Shown here: piece after piece, positions 14,751 through 26,597 of the stretch
Layout of the letters: every line of letters begins with the position of its first letter
Position numbering within the stretch: position 1 is the first letter of the stretch
Position numbers and translations under genes: made by a program
From: Plectrocnemia conspersa
Lineage: Eukaryota > Arthropoda > Insecta > Trichoptera > Polycentropodidae
Direction of reading: 5' to 3'
NCBI GenBank assembly: GCA_009617715.1
Contig: VTFK01000002.1
Span: forward strand, 2,480,001-2,544,000
Length of the DNA stretch: 64,000 bases
The notes under the pieces: model-generated
What the model was told of the DNA's origin: nothing
What the model saw: the letters and a program-made list of their open reading frames with translations, nothing else
Database searches by the model: none

Positions 14751-14880
14751 TTCCACCGACAACATCCCTGCGCCAGCTTCTTCACAACTGTTCCTAGAAA
14801 ACATCATAGTCTGTCGCAATATGTAATATATTCTAATGAAATTCTCACTAGTTTCCACCTGCGTTTTACCGGCTGCTAAG
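14751..14880 (+). repeat. LTR-like interspersed repeat, copy B (5'-truncated)
   Basis: It begins at CCACCGACAACATCCCTGCG, matching the second half of copy A, and continues through the A/T-rich tail to CTCACTAGTTTCCACCTGCG. It shares that end with copy C (reverse complement) better than copy A does. A and B lie in the same orientation, separated by about 140 bp of A/T-rich sequence. A minus-strand open frame across this block (14721-14936) is probably a by-product of the repeat's GC content. Confidence 0.6.
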
Positions 14881-15124
14881 TCACACACCTCACAAGAGTT
14901 AGAAACCTGAAAGTGGAGAACCCCGGCTTGATACACCCCTGATTGTTATCAAACCTTAAATTTTACCGACTGGGTAATTCAATCAGACAAAATGAAAACC
15001 TACAAGTAAATATTAACCATCAGACTAAAAGTCTCGAGATCGGTGACATTATCAATTATCTATACTATGTGTAATATAATGTATAAGCAATAGTCGTCAC
15101 TGCAGTTGGGGCCGGTTTTTAACA

Positions 15125-15290
15125 ATAGCGCATTTTTTTATAAATAAAAATTCGAGTGCTGCTGCCGGGATTTGAACCCACAACCTCAGAGCTACTAGTC
15201 TACGACGTTACGGACTACGCTATTTTGTCCTTATATATCATAATATACATAATAATACTGTACTAAAATTATACCTTCAAGCACTTCCTT
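15125..15290 (-). repeat. tRNA-derived SINE, copy 1
   Basis: On the minus strand there is a near-canonical RNA polymerase III box A (TAGCGTAGTCCGTAA, positions 15222-15208) and a perfect box B (GGTTCAAATCC, 15178-15168), at tRNA-like spacing. The acceptor halves do not pair and the T stem is imperfect, so this is not a working tRNA gene. The same box A and a box B at the same spacing, with similar flanks on both sides, recur at 54225-54395. This is what a dispersed tRNA-derived SINE would show. The ends are approximate. Confidence 0.6.
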
Positions 15291-15797
15291 TTAAAAATTA
15301 TTTACGGTGTTTATTTCGGTACAGCATTACAAATTTTATACAAATTGAAAATTGTATAAGGAACAGCACGATCAGATTATGCAAATTCATTCTCAATATC
15401 GAATTTTATCGCCAAAAACTGAAAGTGTTAATTTGGCGCCGGCTGTGGTTTTTCATTGAAAACAGGGCAAAATAAAGCTCGTATGAATATTTAACAACGT
15501 CCCGTAGGGTTTATACCTTTCTATTGTATATTTCATTCTCGATTCGTATAGAAATGGCCGAATTATAATTCTAAAACAACATACGCCCATATGAGAAGCA
15601 GAAAATAGCAGAATAAGCGTACGTTGGAGTTGATAACATACACGTTTTAATAGGGGTTATCTAGAGACGTTTACAAACTTGAACCGTCGTTAAAATAAAC
15701 TGAAGAGTGCAATGTTATTTTAGGATGACATTCAGTCGTGAGACATTATACTCGGGATAGATATTTAATAATAATTAAACGGATCGATACTAATATA

Positions 15798-16290
15798 CAG
15801 CATTGGCCATCAAAATGGGGCAAAATGCATTATCTGGCTAAAATATTTTAGCAGATAGTTTTAACAGTAATTCTGAGAACAATACAAAGGAATTTGTCGT
15901 TTTTAATTGCTCACTAGAGTTTTAAAAAAATATTCCAGGTCAAATTGTCTAGTCTGGTTTAAGTGACTGTTATGTTTGATTGCGTGATTTCGGACCTTTA
16001 TTTGTCGTTATAATTTTTTTTGATATTATATAAATATTTTAAAAATGCCAAAAACGCGAATTAAGTGATGATAAAAGAGCGAATATAATTTTTTCTGTAG
16101 TCGTATATTGAATATATCGAAAATTAGTAAACACATTAATTGTTTACGACACAATTGTACCCAAAGTAAAATATTGTGGCGGAAGCGTTATGGTCTGGGT
16201 TGCATGGCAGCAGCAGTTTATTTGTGTTGTGGCAAAGAAGACGCAATTCAAGAATTGAATTTTTAAATACATCAATATAAATTATGTTCA
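15798..16290 (+). mobile_element. Tc1-like DNA transposon relic, internally deleted
   Basis: The left end begins with TA then CAGCATTGGCCATC at 15798, and a closely related end sequence terminates the Tc1 relic at 45678. An ATG at 16045 opens MPKTR, then, one frame over, ELSDDKRANII, the typical Tc1 transposase N-terminus. After a gap the frame reads KYCGGSVMVWVAW near 16170-16210, matching the conserved GG.S.MVWG block just upstream of the second catalytic region. The DNA-binding domain and the first catalytic Asp are missing, so most of the gene was lost by internal deletion. A right terminal repeat was not found. The element is clearly dead. Confidence 0.7.
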
Positions 16291-16399
16291 TAACTTCAAT
16301 AAAAACAAAATTAACAGTCAGCTGATAAGATTCGCAGTATCTAAATGGCGCTGGCTCTCTGGTGACACTGTATATGAAGATTTTTTTACAATTTTATAC

Positions 16400-16690
16400 A
16401 TGTGGGGCAACTGCAGAGTTGATCAACTGTGATCTCTGTGGTCTCTCTGTGGCCCCCAAGTTTGGAGAGAAAGTATAAGCCTGCTCTTCTACTTTACAAA
16501 TTCTTTAATTGCGCTCTGTGAGGCAAGTTCCTAGAGTGCTGACCCTTGAAGGGCTCCTGGCGGCCCAATCAATCAAGGGAAGAGCCCGAACGGTTCTTAC
16601 TTCTACATCTCCTCAGCTCCTACTCTTGGGCAGCTATATCCCAGACTGTATCCCGTGGCATGTGTTTTTAAGAAACGGAATTCTAAAATA
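16400..16690. other. unassigned GC-rich block, probably eroded transposon
   Basis: A markedly GC-richer island between the Tc1 relic and the coding relic at 16.78 kb. A plus-strand frame is open from 16509 to 16691 (includes QVPRVLTLEGLLAAQSIKGR), but it has no recognisable domain. GGTCTCTCTGTGG-like words recur near its left end. It may belong to the same element as the following relic. I cannot assign it. Confidence 0.3.
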
Positions 16691-16775
16691 ATGGATGACT
16701 CATAAATATTTTCGGTATACACAAAATAATACAAACAAGTCAAAATAAGACTCCAGTAAGTTCAGTTTTAGTATA

Positions 16776-16969
16776 AGAATCCTAAGGTAGATTTTCGGGC
16801 TTACTTGGCATTGTCGGTAGAACAACGAGTTATATTAGAAGCACGACTTCGTCAAGTATATTAAAAGGCAACGTCTCAGGTGAGCAAGACATCTGTCTTA
16901 TATGGACGTCTTGAAACCTGTGAAGCGACTAACCTTTTACAAGGCCCGCCTTGTACTGTAGCGCAACAA
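16776..16969 (+). pseudogene. coding relic of an unidentified repeat, with a homologue at 42.4 kb
   Basis: One frame is open across this interval except for a single TAA. It contains LALSVEQRVILEARLRQVY, then after the stop SKTSVLYGRLETCEATNLLQ. The 20 codons at 16886-16945 align without gaps to 42425-42484, and many of the differences are synonymous third-base changes or R/R and L/L codon swaps (for example cgt/aga and tta/cta). That pattern implies descent from a protein under selection, so this is coding debris of a multi-copy element. It ends in a small palindrome, TACAAGGC-CC-GCCTTGTA (16937-16954). I do not recognise the protein family; a retroelement or DNA transposon ORF is most likely. 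Confidence 0.45.
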
Positions 16970-16989
16970 TAATAATGATTATATCGGAA

Positions 16990-18520
16990 TTCTCATAAAT
17001 GAGCCATACCTTATCATTTGATGTTATCAGCGATCTGGCACAATTACAAAAAATAATCCAGAGTCATATCAGTAATAATGAATATGTCTTTATAATATGA
17101 GAATAATGAAAAATGTTTTAGAAATAGTAGCAGGAACTTTCTAAAGCCATTGACACATGTGACTTTAAATTTAAATGTAAATAAAAATCTGATGATAACG
17201 TTATGATATCAAAGTACCGGTTTCCGGTTTTGCAAACCACACATTTAGCACAACCGCCGAGATAATATATATGTTTAATTCGTATTTCTCTGCGGTAAAT
17301 ATAATATAGGCACAAGCTTTTGTGCGAAATATAAAAGACACCCTTAGGTGCGAATCTAATAATAGCTTTTTTGTTTACCATCACAGCATCCTTTCTCCAT
17401 ATTTTATAAACATTAATGTATCATCTGACTAGCTAAATGATATTGCATTAATTTATTCTTAAATATTATAAAAAGTTTAAAAATAAATGAGATATATGTT
17501 TTTACTCATTAAAAAATCTTCAATACCAAAAAAATATATTTTTGTATATATAGCATAAAATAAAACATCTATGCAAAAATATAGTATATTAATTTGCGTC
17601 GTCTGCAACATTCACAATCGAAGATCAATTAGGGTTAATTGTCAATCGTAGTTCACAAATCGCTTCTGCATTCTTCGATCAATTGATCTATATATCAGCA
17701 CATATTTATAGTCAGATTCGTTTTAAACATTTCTGTCAGCGAAATTGCAAAATCATGTACGAAACCCACAGATCGTATCCTGGGGACGTCCGACTACTAC
17801 TTCACACAATATTACTTCCTCTTGAGTTTGCCAGTTAATGGATTGCAAATGTTTGAACGAGCGTCGAATCAACATCCCTCCCTTCATAAATTACCGTCGC
17901 CTTATGTGTTTGACGGTAAAATCTTAAGTACAATAAAGCGCCTGTCATTTTTATATTTATGCAATATATTGGACGTATATGGTAAGACATTGCATTCACA
18001 AACATAAACAGGCGCAATAATAAACTTATTTTATAAACTTGATATTATGGTATACTAAAATTATGCTTTAATTATGATACTTTTGAAATCTTAAGTAATA
18101 ATCTTTTAGCTACAAACGGTGAATATACATTTATTTTATTAGGTAATTTAGCATATTTAGCACAAAACGTTATCCCAATTTATTTGTTTTTGCTCGCACG
18201 TCATTAATCTTATTTGGCAGTTGAACGTTTGATAAAAACGCTTCAATTAATCACTAAAATGGTGATGAAACTTAAAATGGCAAATCGTTGATGGATTTAT
18301 GGTTGATATTCAAATGTTTTGGTTTGTATTTGACCGGTGTTCGCGGTCAATGTCGATAGCTGGTTTCGTGGTCTGTTAACGATTAAACCCATACACGCTA
18401 AAATTTAATTTAATTATTATTATTAATACTTCTACAATTTCTAAATATTATAATTTTAATAAAAAAATATAATGTTAACAATCACATTACATATATCAAT
18501 TCTTAAAACAACATTTTATA
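16990..18520. other. A/T-rich noncoding stretch, no gene seen
   Basis: No convincing exon. A minus-strand frame at 17118-17384 (88 codons) and opposing frames at 17822-18017 overlap patches of normal complexity but show no domain, and both directions are open equally. I regard them as chance frames. Confidence 0.5.
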
Positions 18521-18528
18521 TAAATATA

Positions 18529-18942
18529 AAGGTGTTTTTTTTTACACATTGCTTTTTCAAATTGCCAACACGTTTTCCATCGACAGCCAATTCGACTGCT
18601 GACAGCTGATTTGTACACAGTTTTGCTTGCCATTTTACCATGAATAGACTTACGCTAGAGCAACGCTTGCAAATTGCTAGTCTACGCCGATAAACCAGTG
18701 ACAATCGGTAACTTGGAAGCCAACATTCGCTGCGTTATTGCCGATATACGATGCTCAAAAAAGAGGACGATAATTAGACTTATATATTACGCTTTATTCG
18801 ATCCAGCCGTGGCGCCTATATGCCCAAAATCATATTTAAACGCTATTGCATAAAATTATATTTTATGATAAAGGCAATACCATAGCCATTACCATGAATT
18901 TTTCATTTTAAAGTTCTATACCTCGAAAAAAATCTCATAAAG
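18529..18942 (+). mobile_element. internally deleted mariner-like element (short derivative)
   Basis: The left end (TAAAGGTGTTTT, about 18527-18538), a shared 5' leader (CAGCTGATTTGTACACAGTTTT vs the parent's equivalent), and an ATG at 18640 opening MNRLTLEQRLQIA match the 5' end of the mariner at 41251-42377. After about 20 codons the sequence jumps to the last part of the gene (LEANIRCVIADI, then GAYMPKIIFKR in another frame). It then passes through the shared 3' end (AAGGCAATACCAT; AGTTCTATACCTC) to the right terminus near 18942. It is therefore about 415 bp long instead of about 1.1 kb, with both termini kept and the catalytic core deleted. Such derivatives can be mobilised by a related transposase, but current activity cannot be judged. 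Confidence 0.75.
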
Positions 18943-21360
18943 ATGTAGCAAAAAACATTTCTAATCAAAATTTTTACAACCGTTTACCTCTACTATACAA
19001 CTTTAGTACTTATTTAAGCGCACAGTTAATTAGATCCATGACATTTTTATGCACAAGTCATAGACCAGTATGACAGAACCATGTGAACCGTTATATTTTT
19101 TTAATTTCTATTATATCCTGAAGATCAGAATTAGCGGTTATTATATAATTAAAATATCGGTCGAATTATGTTATCCTCGATTTTTCTAATTTAATTAAAT
19201 CAAATCTCTGTTAGCTCTCACACATCACATGACGAAGCTTGCCATGTGAGTGAAAAATCTCTTTTTTTTATAAATATTCCTTGTAGCATAATAGTATATC
19301 ATAATAAATAATAAACATGTAATACAAATTTACTATTTATTGTAAAAAATAATTCAAGGACTTTATAAAAATGTGTATAAAGAACATTGAAAATACTCAA
19401 TAAATATTAATACATTTTTATCTAAAAAAATATCTTGTCATGTCAACAGCTTAACCGTATTCATTCTCAATATATTATTGTATTTATGTATTATACTTAC
19501 TTTTATTTTATATATTTAATTTATTTTAGCCAATTAGTGGTACATGATGATTATTTTTAAACCATAAGTTTATTGTTAACGGTAAGTTGCAAATTTATAT
19601 AAATATATTTCTTAAAAATTAAATTGCAAAATTTTTGATGTATAGGTCCCGCTATATTGCTAGAAAGTCTATGGTTGCACGTCTACTAATTACCATAACC
19701 ACTTTCACACGCTCGACCAAACGCATATTTGCATATTAATTTCAGTCTAATTACACTTGAGACTAGAGTATATAGAGCCGTTGAGTTGAAGATCTTTTTA
19801 ATTAATAATATGTTCATAAATGTCCAATGTGACCTAAATGTTTAGTATTGAATAGTACATGTTTTGCGGTTAATTTTATCTATCATTTTAAAACGCACGA
19901 CTGATTACTGAAAAGGTTTTATTCGAGTTTATATTTATACATATTAATAAATAAATAAACATCAGTATATTTTTTAAAAATATAATTAGGCAAATAACAA
20001 GAAGACAATATTTGCAATCTTTGTAATCAAATATTTTCTCGAATAAAAATTAATTACAATTGTATTTATAACATGTGATTTACGCATCATTCGAAAATTA
20101 AAATATATGGGACAATGTGGCACAGTTTATTATATTAATTATTTACACATAAAACCCCCGATTATCTTCCCCACATAATACATAATACCCTCGAGGTTAA
20201 AGCTATGTTGTTTCGCTTAATAATAAACTCTCGATTCCGCTAGTCCCTAGGGAAGTTTACGCAAGCCCTCCTATTCTCGGTATATAAAATGCTATCTTCG
20301 TTTTAAAATACTCATTAGTCCTGAGTAATTATAGTATTAAGACAAAAATAAAATAAAACTATCCGTGACTAACGTTAATAAATAAAAATAAACTACAACT
20401 TTCGATACAGATAGAATCGCATTTTTTTTAATAAATCAATCAACTTCGGATCACAACAATCATTAACGGGAAAATGTTTAATTCAGAATTTTCACGAGTC
20501 ATTACATTCAAGCATGAATACCGTTCACAGCAATCAAGTATGTCTATGGGATTGTTATTCACTCATTGTACATATTTTTAATATTACGGCGCTATTCTTT
20601 CACCAAATTACATCCGATATATCACGCCAACATCTGGCACAAGAGTCGTTTTGCTTCAAAACTACCAAAAAATTAATAGATTATAATTTTTAACTCTACC
20701 ATTATTAAATAATATATTTGTGATAAACAGCATTAATAATATCGTATTTTTTTTGTAGATTATACGAGGGATAAAAGTATATAAATCTACACCTCCGAAA
20801 AATATTTCCTCAGCCGTGTTCATTTTCTTATACTAAGCTTCTCTTCAGTTATATATTTTTTTAGAATTTAACATCTCTTTTTTTAATAAATGTGTATTAA
20901 AATATCACGAAACATATTATTTTCTAAATTATATAAAACATACAAAGTTAATAATTTAATTTATTTTTATATGTATACTTTTACAATCCTTTTTTAAAAT
21001 TATTTTGCATATTTTATAATAACTGTCATGGAGCATATGTTAATGATTAAATTAAAGTTAAAATGAGACAATATACTATTCTATTTTTAGTTAAATTTAT
21101 ATATTTTTTTTACTTTACAGTCGTCATATTTTTATATATTAAAATAAAATGTATTTGCTTATCTATAACCATTATTAACACAATACTTTTTTTATATTTT
21201 GAGTTTTATTTGCCTTTATACAATTATTTATATTGTTTTAAACCATTTTGTTATATTAATTAATTTATTATTTAAAACATCGATTACTTCTCAATCATTT
21301 GTATGAGTACAATCATACCCAATTTAAGCAATTTCTAAAAAAATACTAAAAGAAAAACAT
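18943..21360. other. A/T-rich noncoding stretch, no gene seen
   Basis: Mostly A/T-rich. The patch at 20.15-20.30 kb is GC-richer but shows no ORF or motif I recognise. The frame at 21063-21263 is F/Y/I-rich and typical of translated A/T-rich noise. Confidence 0.6.
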
Positions 21361-21362
21361 TA

Positions 21363-21700
21363 ATGAACACGTCACTGGAAACACATTATCCGGGAGTGCA
21401 GACCCTCAACGACGCGCCCTTTAAGGATTTTTCAAAGAGGTTCGTCCGGTTTTATCATCCCCAGAAAGACGAGGTGGAGAATACTTCTGGTTGATGAGGT
21501 TCTCTGTCGATAGATTCAATAAGTTTAATAAATGGTAGCACACTGCGATGTGGCCTTCTATGGGACCTGAAATTGTAACTCAACAAGCCAAGGTCTTGAA
21601 GAAACTCCCAGCATTAGGCCAAGAATAAGTGCTAGTCCTCTTAGCACAGCTTGACGACCCTAAATCAACTGATTATCGTAGTTAAAAAACTGTTGCTGTC
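21363..21700 (+). other. eroded higher-GC block, possible retroelement fragment
   Basis: From an ATG at 21363 a 45-codon frame reads MNTSLETHYPGVQTLNDAPF and onward, then hits two stops. A second open piece (MWPSMGPEIVTQQAKV) lies near 21550-21630. The LETHYPG segment resembles the linker between endonuclease and reverse transcriptase in some R1/jockey-type LINE proteins (pattern LL.THFPG). This is a short match and no catalytic motif is visible. The 12-bp word GGACCTGAAATT is also found at 42396, near another relic. Treat it as an unassigned transposon fragment. Confidence 0.25.
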
Positions 21701-21889
21701 CCTTGCGCCTGGCAAAAAATAAAAATTTTAATAAGCACTTAGTGAATGTGTTGAAAAAACATTTTCCATTGTTTTTTTTTTTTGAAAAGTTTTTTCAGGC
21801 TTTCTTATTTTTGTAAAAAAACTCGTTTCGAATTAGTTCTAAAAAAATGTAAAGACGTTCATCATATAGTTCTCAAAATTATCATGTTG

Positions 21890-21936
21890 CTTCGTATTAC
21901 GCTGCAAATACTTCGTATTTGTAGCGTAATACGAAG
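21890..21936. repeat. 47-bp near-perfect palindrome
   Basis: The sequence from CTTCGTATTACGCT through the centre CAAATAC-TTC-GTATTTG to AGCGTAATACGAAG folds into a 22-bp stem with a 3-nt loop and one mismatch or wobble pair. It stands in otherwise A/T-rich DNA with no flanking terminal repeats. It could be the tip of a fold-back element, a cruciform-forming site or a palindromic protein-binding site. Confidence 0.85.
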
Positions 21937-24359
21937 TATTAGTATGTTTTTTATTTTTTAATTAATATATGAGCTTAGCATTATTTCATTAAACATCATT
22001 TTTTTATGTTTTTCTCCATTATTAAAAATGCTTTCTTGAAATCTGAGAATTTTTTTTTCTATAATTTCTATGTTGTTATATTTTAAACTGTACCTCTTGA
22101 CTTTTCAAAAGTTTTTAACAATACCATTGAAACTTTGTTTTGTAAGTAGCCTTTTGTTTATATAATATATTTTATATAATATTCTTAACAATATAATTCT
22201 ATATCACCTACACTTCAGTCACGCTTATTTGTAATTACATTCTAAATTTGATAAAATACAATAATATGTTTGTCTTAAAGATATGATGCTTTCACAAATA
22301 TACATTTATTGTTCATCTTAAATTTGGGTTTGCATATAAATGTTCGTAGCCTAAATATCATTGATATTTTTATATAATATTTAGTGATAGAAATTCTATA
22401 TTTATTAACTCTCTTTCTGTAGCAAAACACCTATTGATTTACTTACAGTTTTAATATTGATTTATGTATATATTTTATAAAATCATTCTAACCCATTAGT
22501 TTTTATAAGGTAACATGAATATTTGTAAAAAAAAAAAGTTTTAGCTAACGTAATAAGAAACAAAGTTTTTTTTTTTTTACTTTTTTTTTTTTGCCCTAAA
22601 AATAAATAAATAAAAGTGAGAACCAATTAATAGATACCCAGGTAAATGGCTTTGGCCAGGAACTGGAAAAAAAATATTAGACACTGTATTTTATAAAACA
22701 TATGTTTTTATAAATTTGAGTTTTGTATAATAATTTTTTTTATTAGAAAAAAAATTTTGTGATGTAGTGATTTTTTTTGTTATAATGTATAATTTAATTA
22801 CAGTTAATTTAAAAATCAATAAATAACAATTGTGTTTTGCAATGCTTTATTCAATAACCTTATTTTTATGTAGCATATTATATAATTACACACCGATTTC
22901 GAATCTTTTTGTTGGGATGATTTTAATAAATAAAAAAACCTATTGTACTACACACAAACCGATTAAATTTATTAAAATATAAAACACGTGTATTAAAATA
23001 ATTGCATGACAGTGTAATTAAAAAAAAAAAGTAAGTCTTTTACTACCAAATTTTTTTTTTTGTTTGATTTTAGAACTAGACGACCCATGAGTTTCATGGA
23101 TAAATTTCACGATCGTTAGTTATAAATCACAGACAAAACAATGCCCGAGGACAGCAGTTGCCCTCGGACGACCGATTTATCTCAGAGGTCCGTTACCTCT
23201 CCGTCATTTCGCAGAACCAATCGTCAGTGCCTCTTGTCTTTGGGACGTACTGTACTACAGGTGCACTTGTACTCGAAAAGGTACCCAAGGAAGTAGTAAA
23301 CCCGTTTCTTAATTATCACAAGAATAATAAATTTATTCTTGAGTAATATTTATGGATTGTTTTTTATAGTACTACAAGTTTACCTGAAAGAAATATATTG
23401 ATGGGTTCTTCCGAAATCAATGATGTCCGAGTAAATCTAAAACAGAGTTAGAAGTTTTCCAAAGAAACTATTTACAAAGTTGTGTTACGGTATGCTGTTC
23501 ATAAACTTGTCGAAAGTACGAGTATAATATAAACATATGTTTGTACATGTATATAATATTAAAATATATACACATTTATCCATTTGAGAACACGACCTCT
23601 CATTGTGTTCATGCCAAATTCGATCATATTTCAAAGCAATATTTAAACCTAGACAAGGTCAAAAATAATTTCTACAAAGTACCATTATGAGTTACTACGC
23701 ACACTGCTGGAATTCATCCGTGTTTTTATTTTATAAAAATAGCATTACAATATTAAAAAAATATAAATTTACTGTTTTTTATTCTACATTGTCTTTACCT
23801 GTATAGTAAACAAATTGCAAAAAATAATATTAAAATGTTTTTATTTAATAAACACGATAAACCAGTGGTTAAATACCTGACAGTCCTGTGTTTAAATCAT
23901 TTTATGGAGCCTAATGCTTTACAATTCTTATCGTGTCTGAGAGATTATTATATAATTAAAATTTTGATCAATCGACACATATTAGGTTTTTTTATATGTT
24001 CTTAATCATACGAATAAATATCAGTTAAATAAATAAATAGAATCGATCTAGGTCGTGTATGAAAAAATATGTTATTATAGCATATGTATTTTTCAAAATA
24101 TATCAGAGTTCAAGTAAGACAAATTTGCTTTTTATAATGGCTTAGTACTTTAATAAAAACTTATTATGTGGCTCTTGAAACAACGCCTTTTGATTAATTT
24201 ATTTATGCGGGGTAACTATAAATATGACAGAAAAAAATATTACATAGGTTGTTATAAAATATTATGATAAATATATCATACTTTGTGTCAATTAGTTATT
24301 AAATATCTATGTAAATAAAATTGTTTTGTCACAATAACACAAACAAGAGTAGCAAAACT
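21937..24359. other. A/T-rich noncoding stretch with homopolymer tracts
   Basis: It contains many A or T homopolymer runs (for example around 22.53-22.60 and 23.02-23.06 kb). A GC-richer patch at 23.08-23.30 kb holds a 6-bp stem hairpin (CCGAGG/CCTCGG, 23145-23167) and an ATG-less or weak-start open frame to 23346 with no recognisable domain. No gene is called. Confidence 0.55.
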
Positions 24360-26597
24360 ATATATTGCAGTGGCGTACGGTGGGTGTTAATATTGGGTGT
24401 GCTATAAAAAATAAAAAAAACGTACATTTTTTCATTTTTATTAGCCGAGGTTTTGACATGCCTAAACTTACAGCTTTTTCCCATATATAAATAAATAAAT
24501 AAACATCAAACTTAATCTAAAATATTATTATATAAAAATATCAAATTTCCAATAAACATAAACTTATAATTATTTATATATAAAATCTAATCTTCCTTCT
24601 TTCATCATAAATTTTTCTATCACGCTGTCACAAAAAGTGCTCTTCTTTTTAATATCCATAAGGATCCCTTTTTCTATTGAAATCAAGCTAAGGCCACATA
24701 GCCTTTCTTGGCCTTGGGTACTTCGATAACAATTATTAATTCGTTTCAGAGCAGAAAATGAACGTTCTGCTGAAGCAGTACTGCTTGGAAGAGTTAATAT
24801 TAGTTTGCCTAATTTATCTATTTCCTGAAAACCTGACTCAAGATTATTTGTGTTCATAAATTGTACAAGCTCATGAACAGATTTCTCTGCAAATTTAGGT
24901 AAATGATAAAGAACAGCAAGCTCATTTTTTAAACTTATATAATCAAATAATGCTCCATAGAATTGTTGCAGTTTGGTAAGTAATTAATTTGGAAATTTTT
25001 CTTTATATTGCTCATATTTTTCTTTCTCCAGAAGAGGAAAATATTCCAATTTGGACATTGAAGAAAAACGGTTTTCAATTTGCTTACATATATTATCAAC
25101 TATTGTATTAAATAGTTGGCTAAACGCGTGCTTTTCTTCAACAAGCAAATCATTACTCAGTCTTGGATAATTTTCTTCCGTTACATAAGAATCCCATAAT
25201 GTTTCATAATTATTTTCCTGTTCATGTCTGAGTTGTTGCAAAATTTCGGTAACTTTCTTACAGCAATATAATATGTCAAAAGATTTGGATTGTAAAATGT
25301 TGTATAACACATCAGTTTTTCCAAAAAAGTTTGAAAATATGTGGAGAAGTTTTCTTGTTTCAAAATCTTCCAAAAAGCTAAGAAAACCTCGTGCTTTTAT
25401 TACAGTGTCGGGGTCCCATAGTTCACAATTTTTCACGACGTCTCGAAAAAAGTCCGTAAATTCATTTCTGTATTTTCGCACTGTGTTACTTAACCGTGAT
25501 GTATAATTTCATCTTGTAGGTGTAACAGAAGGAAGTCTTCTAGCTAAAAACTCTTGTAAAGCATTTATTCGTTTGGAAGATTTCGAAAAGAATGCAGACA
25601 ATCCATTTAAAGTTTGAAAGAATGATTTGCACACTTTTATATTGGAAAGACCTTGTTGTAATGTTAAATTCAACATATGAGCATAGCAGTGTGTAAAAAT
25701 GGCCAGTGGATAAACTTCGAGTACTTTGGCTTGCAAACCATTAATATGCCCACTCATTACACTCGCCCCATCATAAGTCTGTCCAACTAATTTTTCTTGA
25801 ATTTGAAATTCTTCAATTATATTTACAACGTGGCAAAATAAGCCATCGGCTGTTTTATCAGAGCTAACGTCTGTAAAGCCAATAAACCGCTCGTAAACTT
25901 TATCTTCATAAACAAAACGCAAAACTGTTGAGAGCTGTGAGTTCGTCATTATATCTGAAGTTTCGTCAAGAATAATAGCGACAAAATTTGCTGAATTTAC
26001 TTCTTCCTTAATATTATCTTCAATTTAATTTCATAACTTCTTTTTTAAAATGGATTATTCAAAATATCTTCAACAGTATTCTTCATCATTATTGGGGTAA
26101 ATAAAAAAATATAATCTAGAATAGAAAATTAAATATTGATCATATGTAAATAAGATAATAAACTATTTTACGCCAAAATATAAAAAAATGAGTGACCTGT
26201 TATTGTGATATAATGTAATAAAAAAGCAGCGACGGACGCAAGTACGTGCACCAAATTCGAGACCAATTTTACTACTGAGCGCTGCCAGCCGACAGATCGA
26301 CTTCAGCCGTTAAATCTCGGAACAATTTACTTTAGTCGGCGGCCGCGCGCAAGGTCGGCGCGTTATATGTGTTGTTCCAAAACGATCGCTCGCGCGAAAA
26401 CGTTCAGAGCGAATGACAAATACCAATGCATACTATACACTGCATATTAAAATTTTATAATTTTGCATACTACTGTATGCAAAATGATGTCGCTTTACGC
26501 CCTAAATTTTCTAAATTTCTAAATTTATATTTTAGATGGTTTTGCGGGTGTGCGCCGCACACCTAGCACACCCTGAATATACGCCCCTGATATATTG
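24360..26597 (-). mobile_element. hAT transposon with terminal repeats and perfect 8-bp target duplication
   Basis: The element runs from 24368 to 26589. The left end reads CAGTGGCGTA; the right end in reverse complement reads CAGGGGCGTA. Both then share GGGTGTGCTA a short distance inside. It is flanked on both sides by the identical 8-mer ATATATTG (24360-24367 and 26590-26597), the target-site length expected for hAT elements. The transposase pseudogene lies on the minus strand. Between its start and the right end there is a GC-rich subterminal block (about 26.22-26.42 kb) but no zinc-finger coding region, so the element has lost its 5' coding part. At 2222 bp it is shorter than an autonomous copy should be. 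Confidence 0.93.
24570..26024 (-). pseudogene. hAT transposase pseudogene (ZMYM1-like / DUF4371 type), two in-frame stops
   Basis: One continuous frame of 485 codons runs from 26024 down to 24570, broken only by TGA at 25511-25509 and TAA at 24986-24984. It starts in the catalytic region: FVAIILDETSDIM holds the first conserved Asp, and YDGASVMSG and THCYAHMLNL follow. The C-terminus carries the hAT dimerisation motif with the conserved Glu (LPSSTASAERSFSALKRI). This layout matches insect proteins annotated as zinc finger MYM-type protein 1-like, which are domesticated or active hAT transposases. The N-terminal zinc finger and the start of the DUF4371-like domain are missing; the frame upstream of 26024 is closed by stops. 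With no frameshift in over 1.4 kb, the copy seems fairly young but cannot make a full transposase. Confidence 0.9.

Noticed and set aside
15160..15230. Functional tRNA gene on the minus strand
   Set aside because: Box A and box B are good, but the acceptor halves do not pair and the T stem is imperfect. A second diverged copy with shared flanks exists at 54.3 kb, so a SINE explains it better.
25273..25506. Plus-strand ORF of 77 codons
   Set aside because: Shadow of the minus-strand hAT transposase frame.
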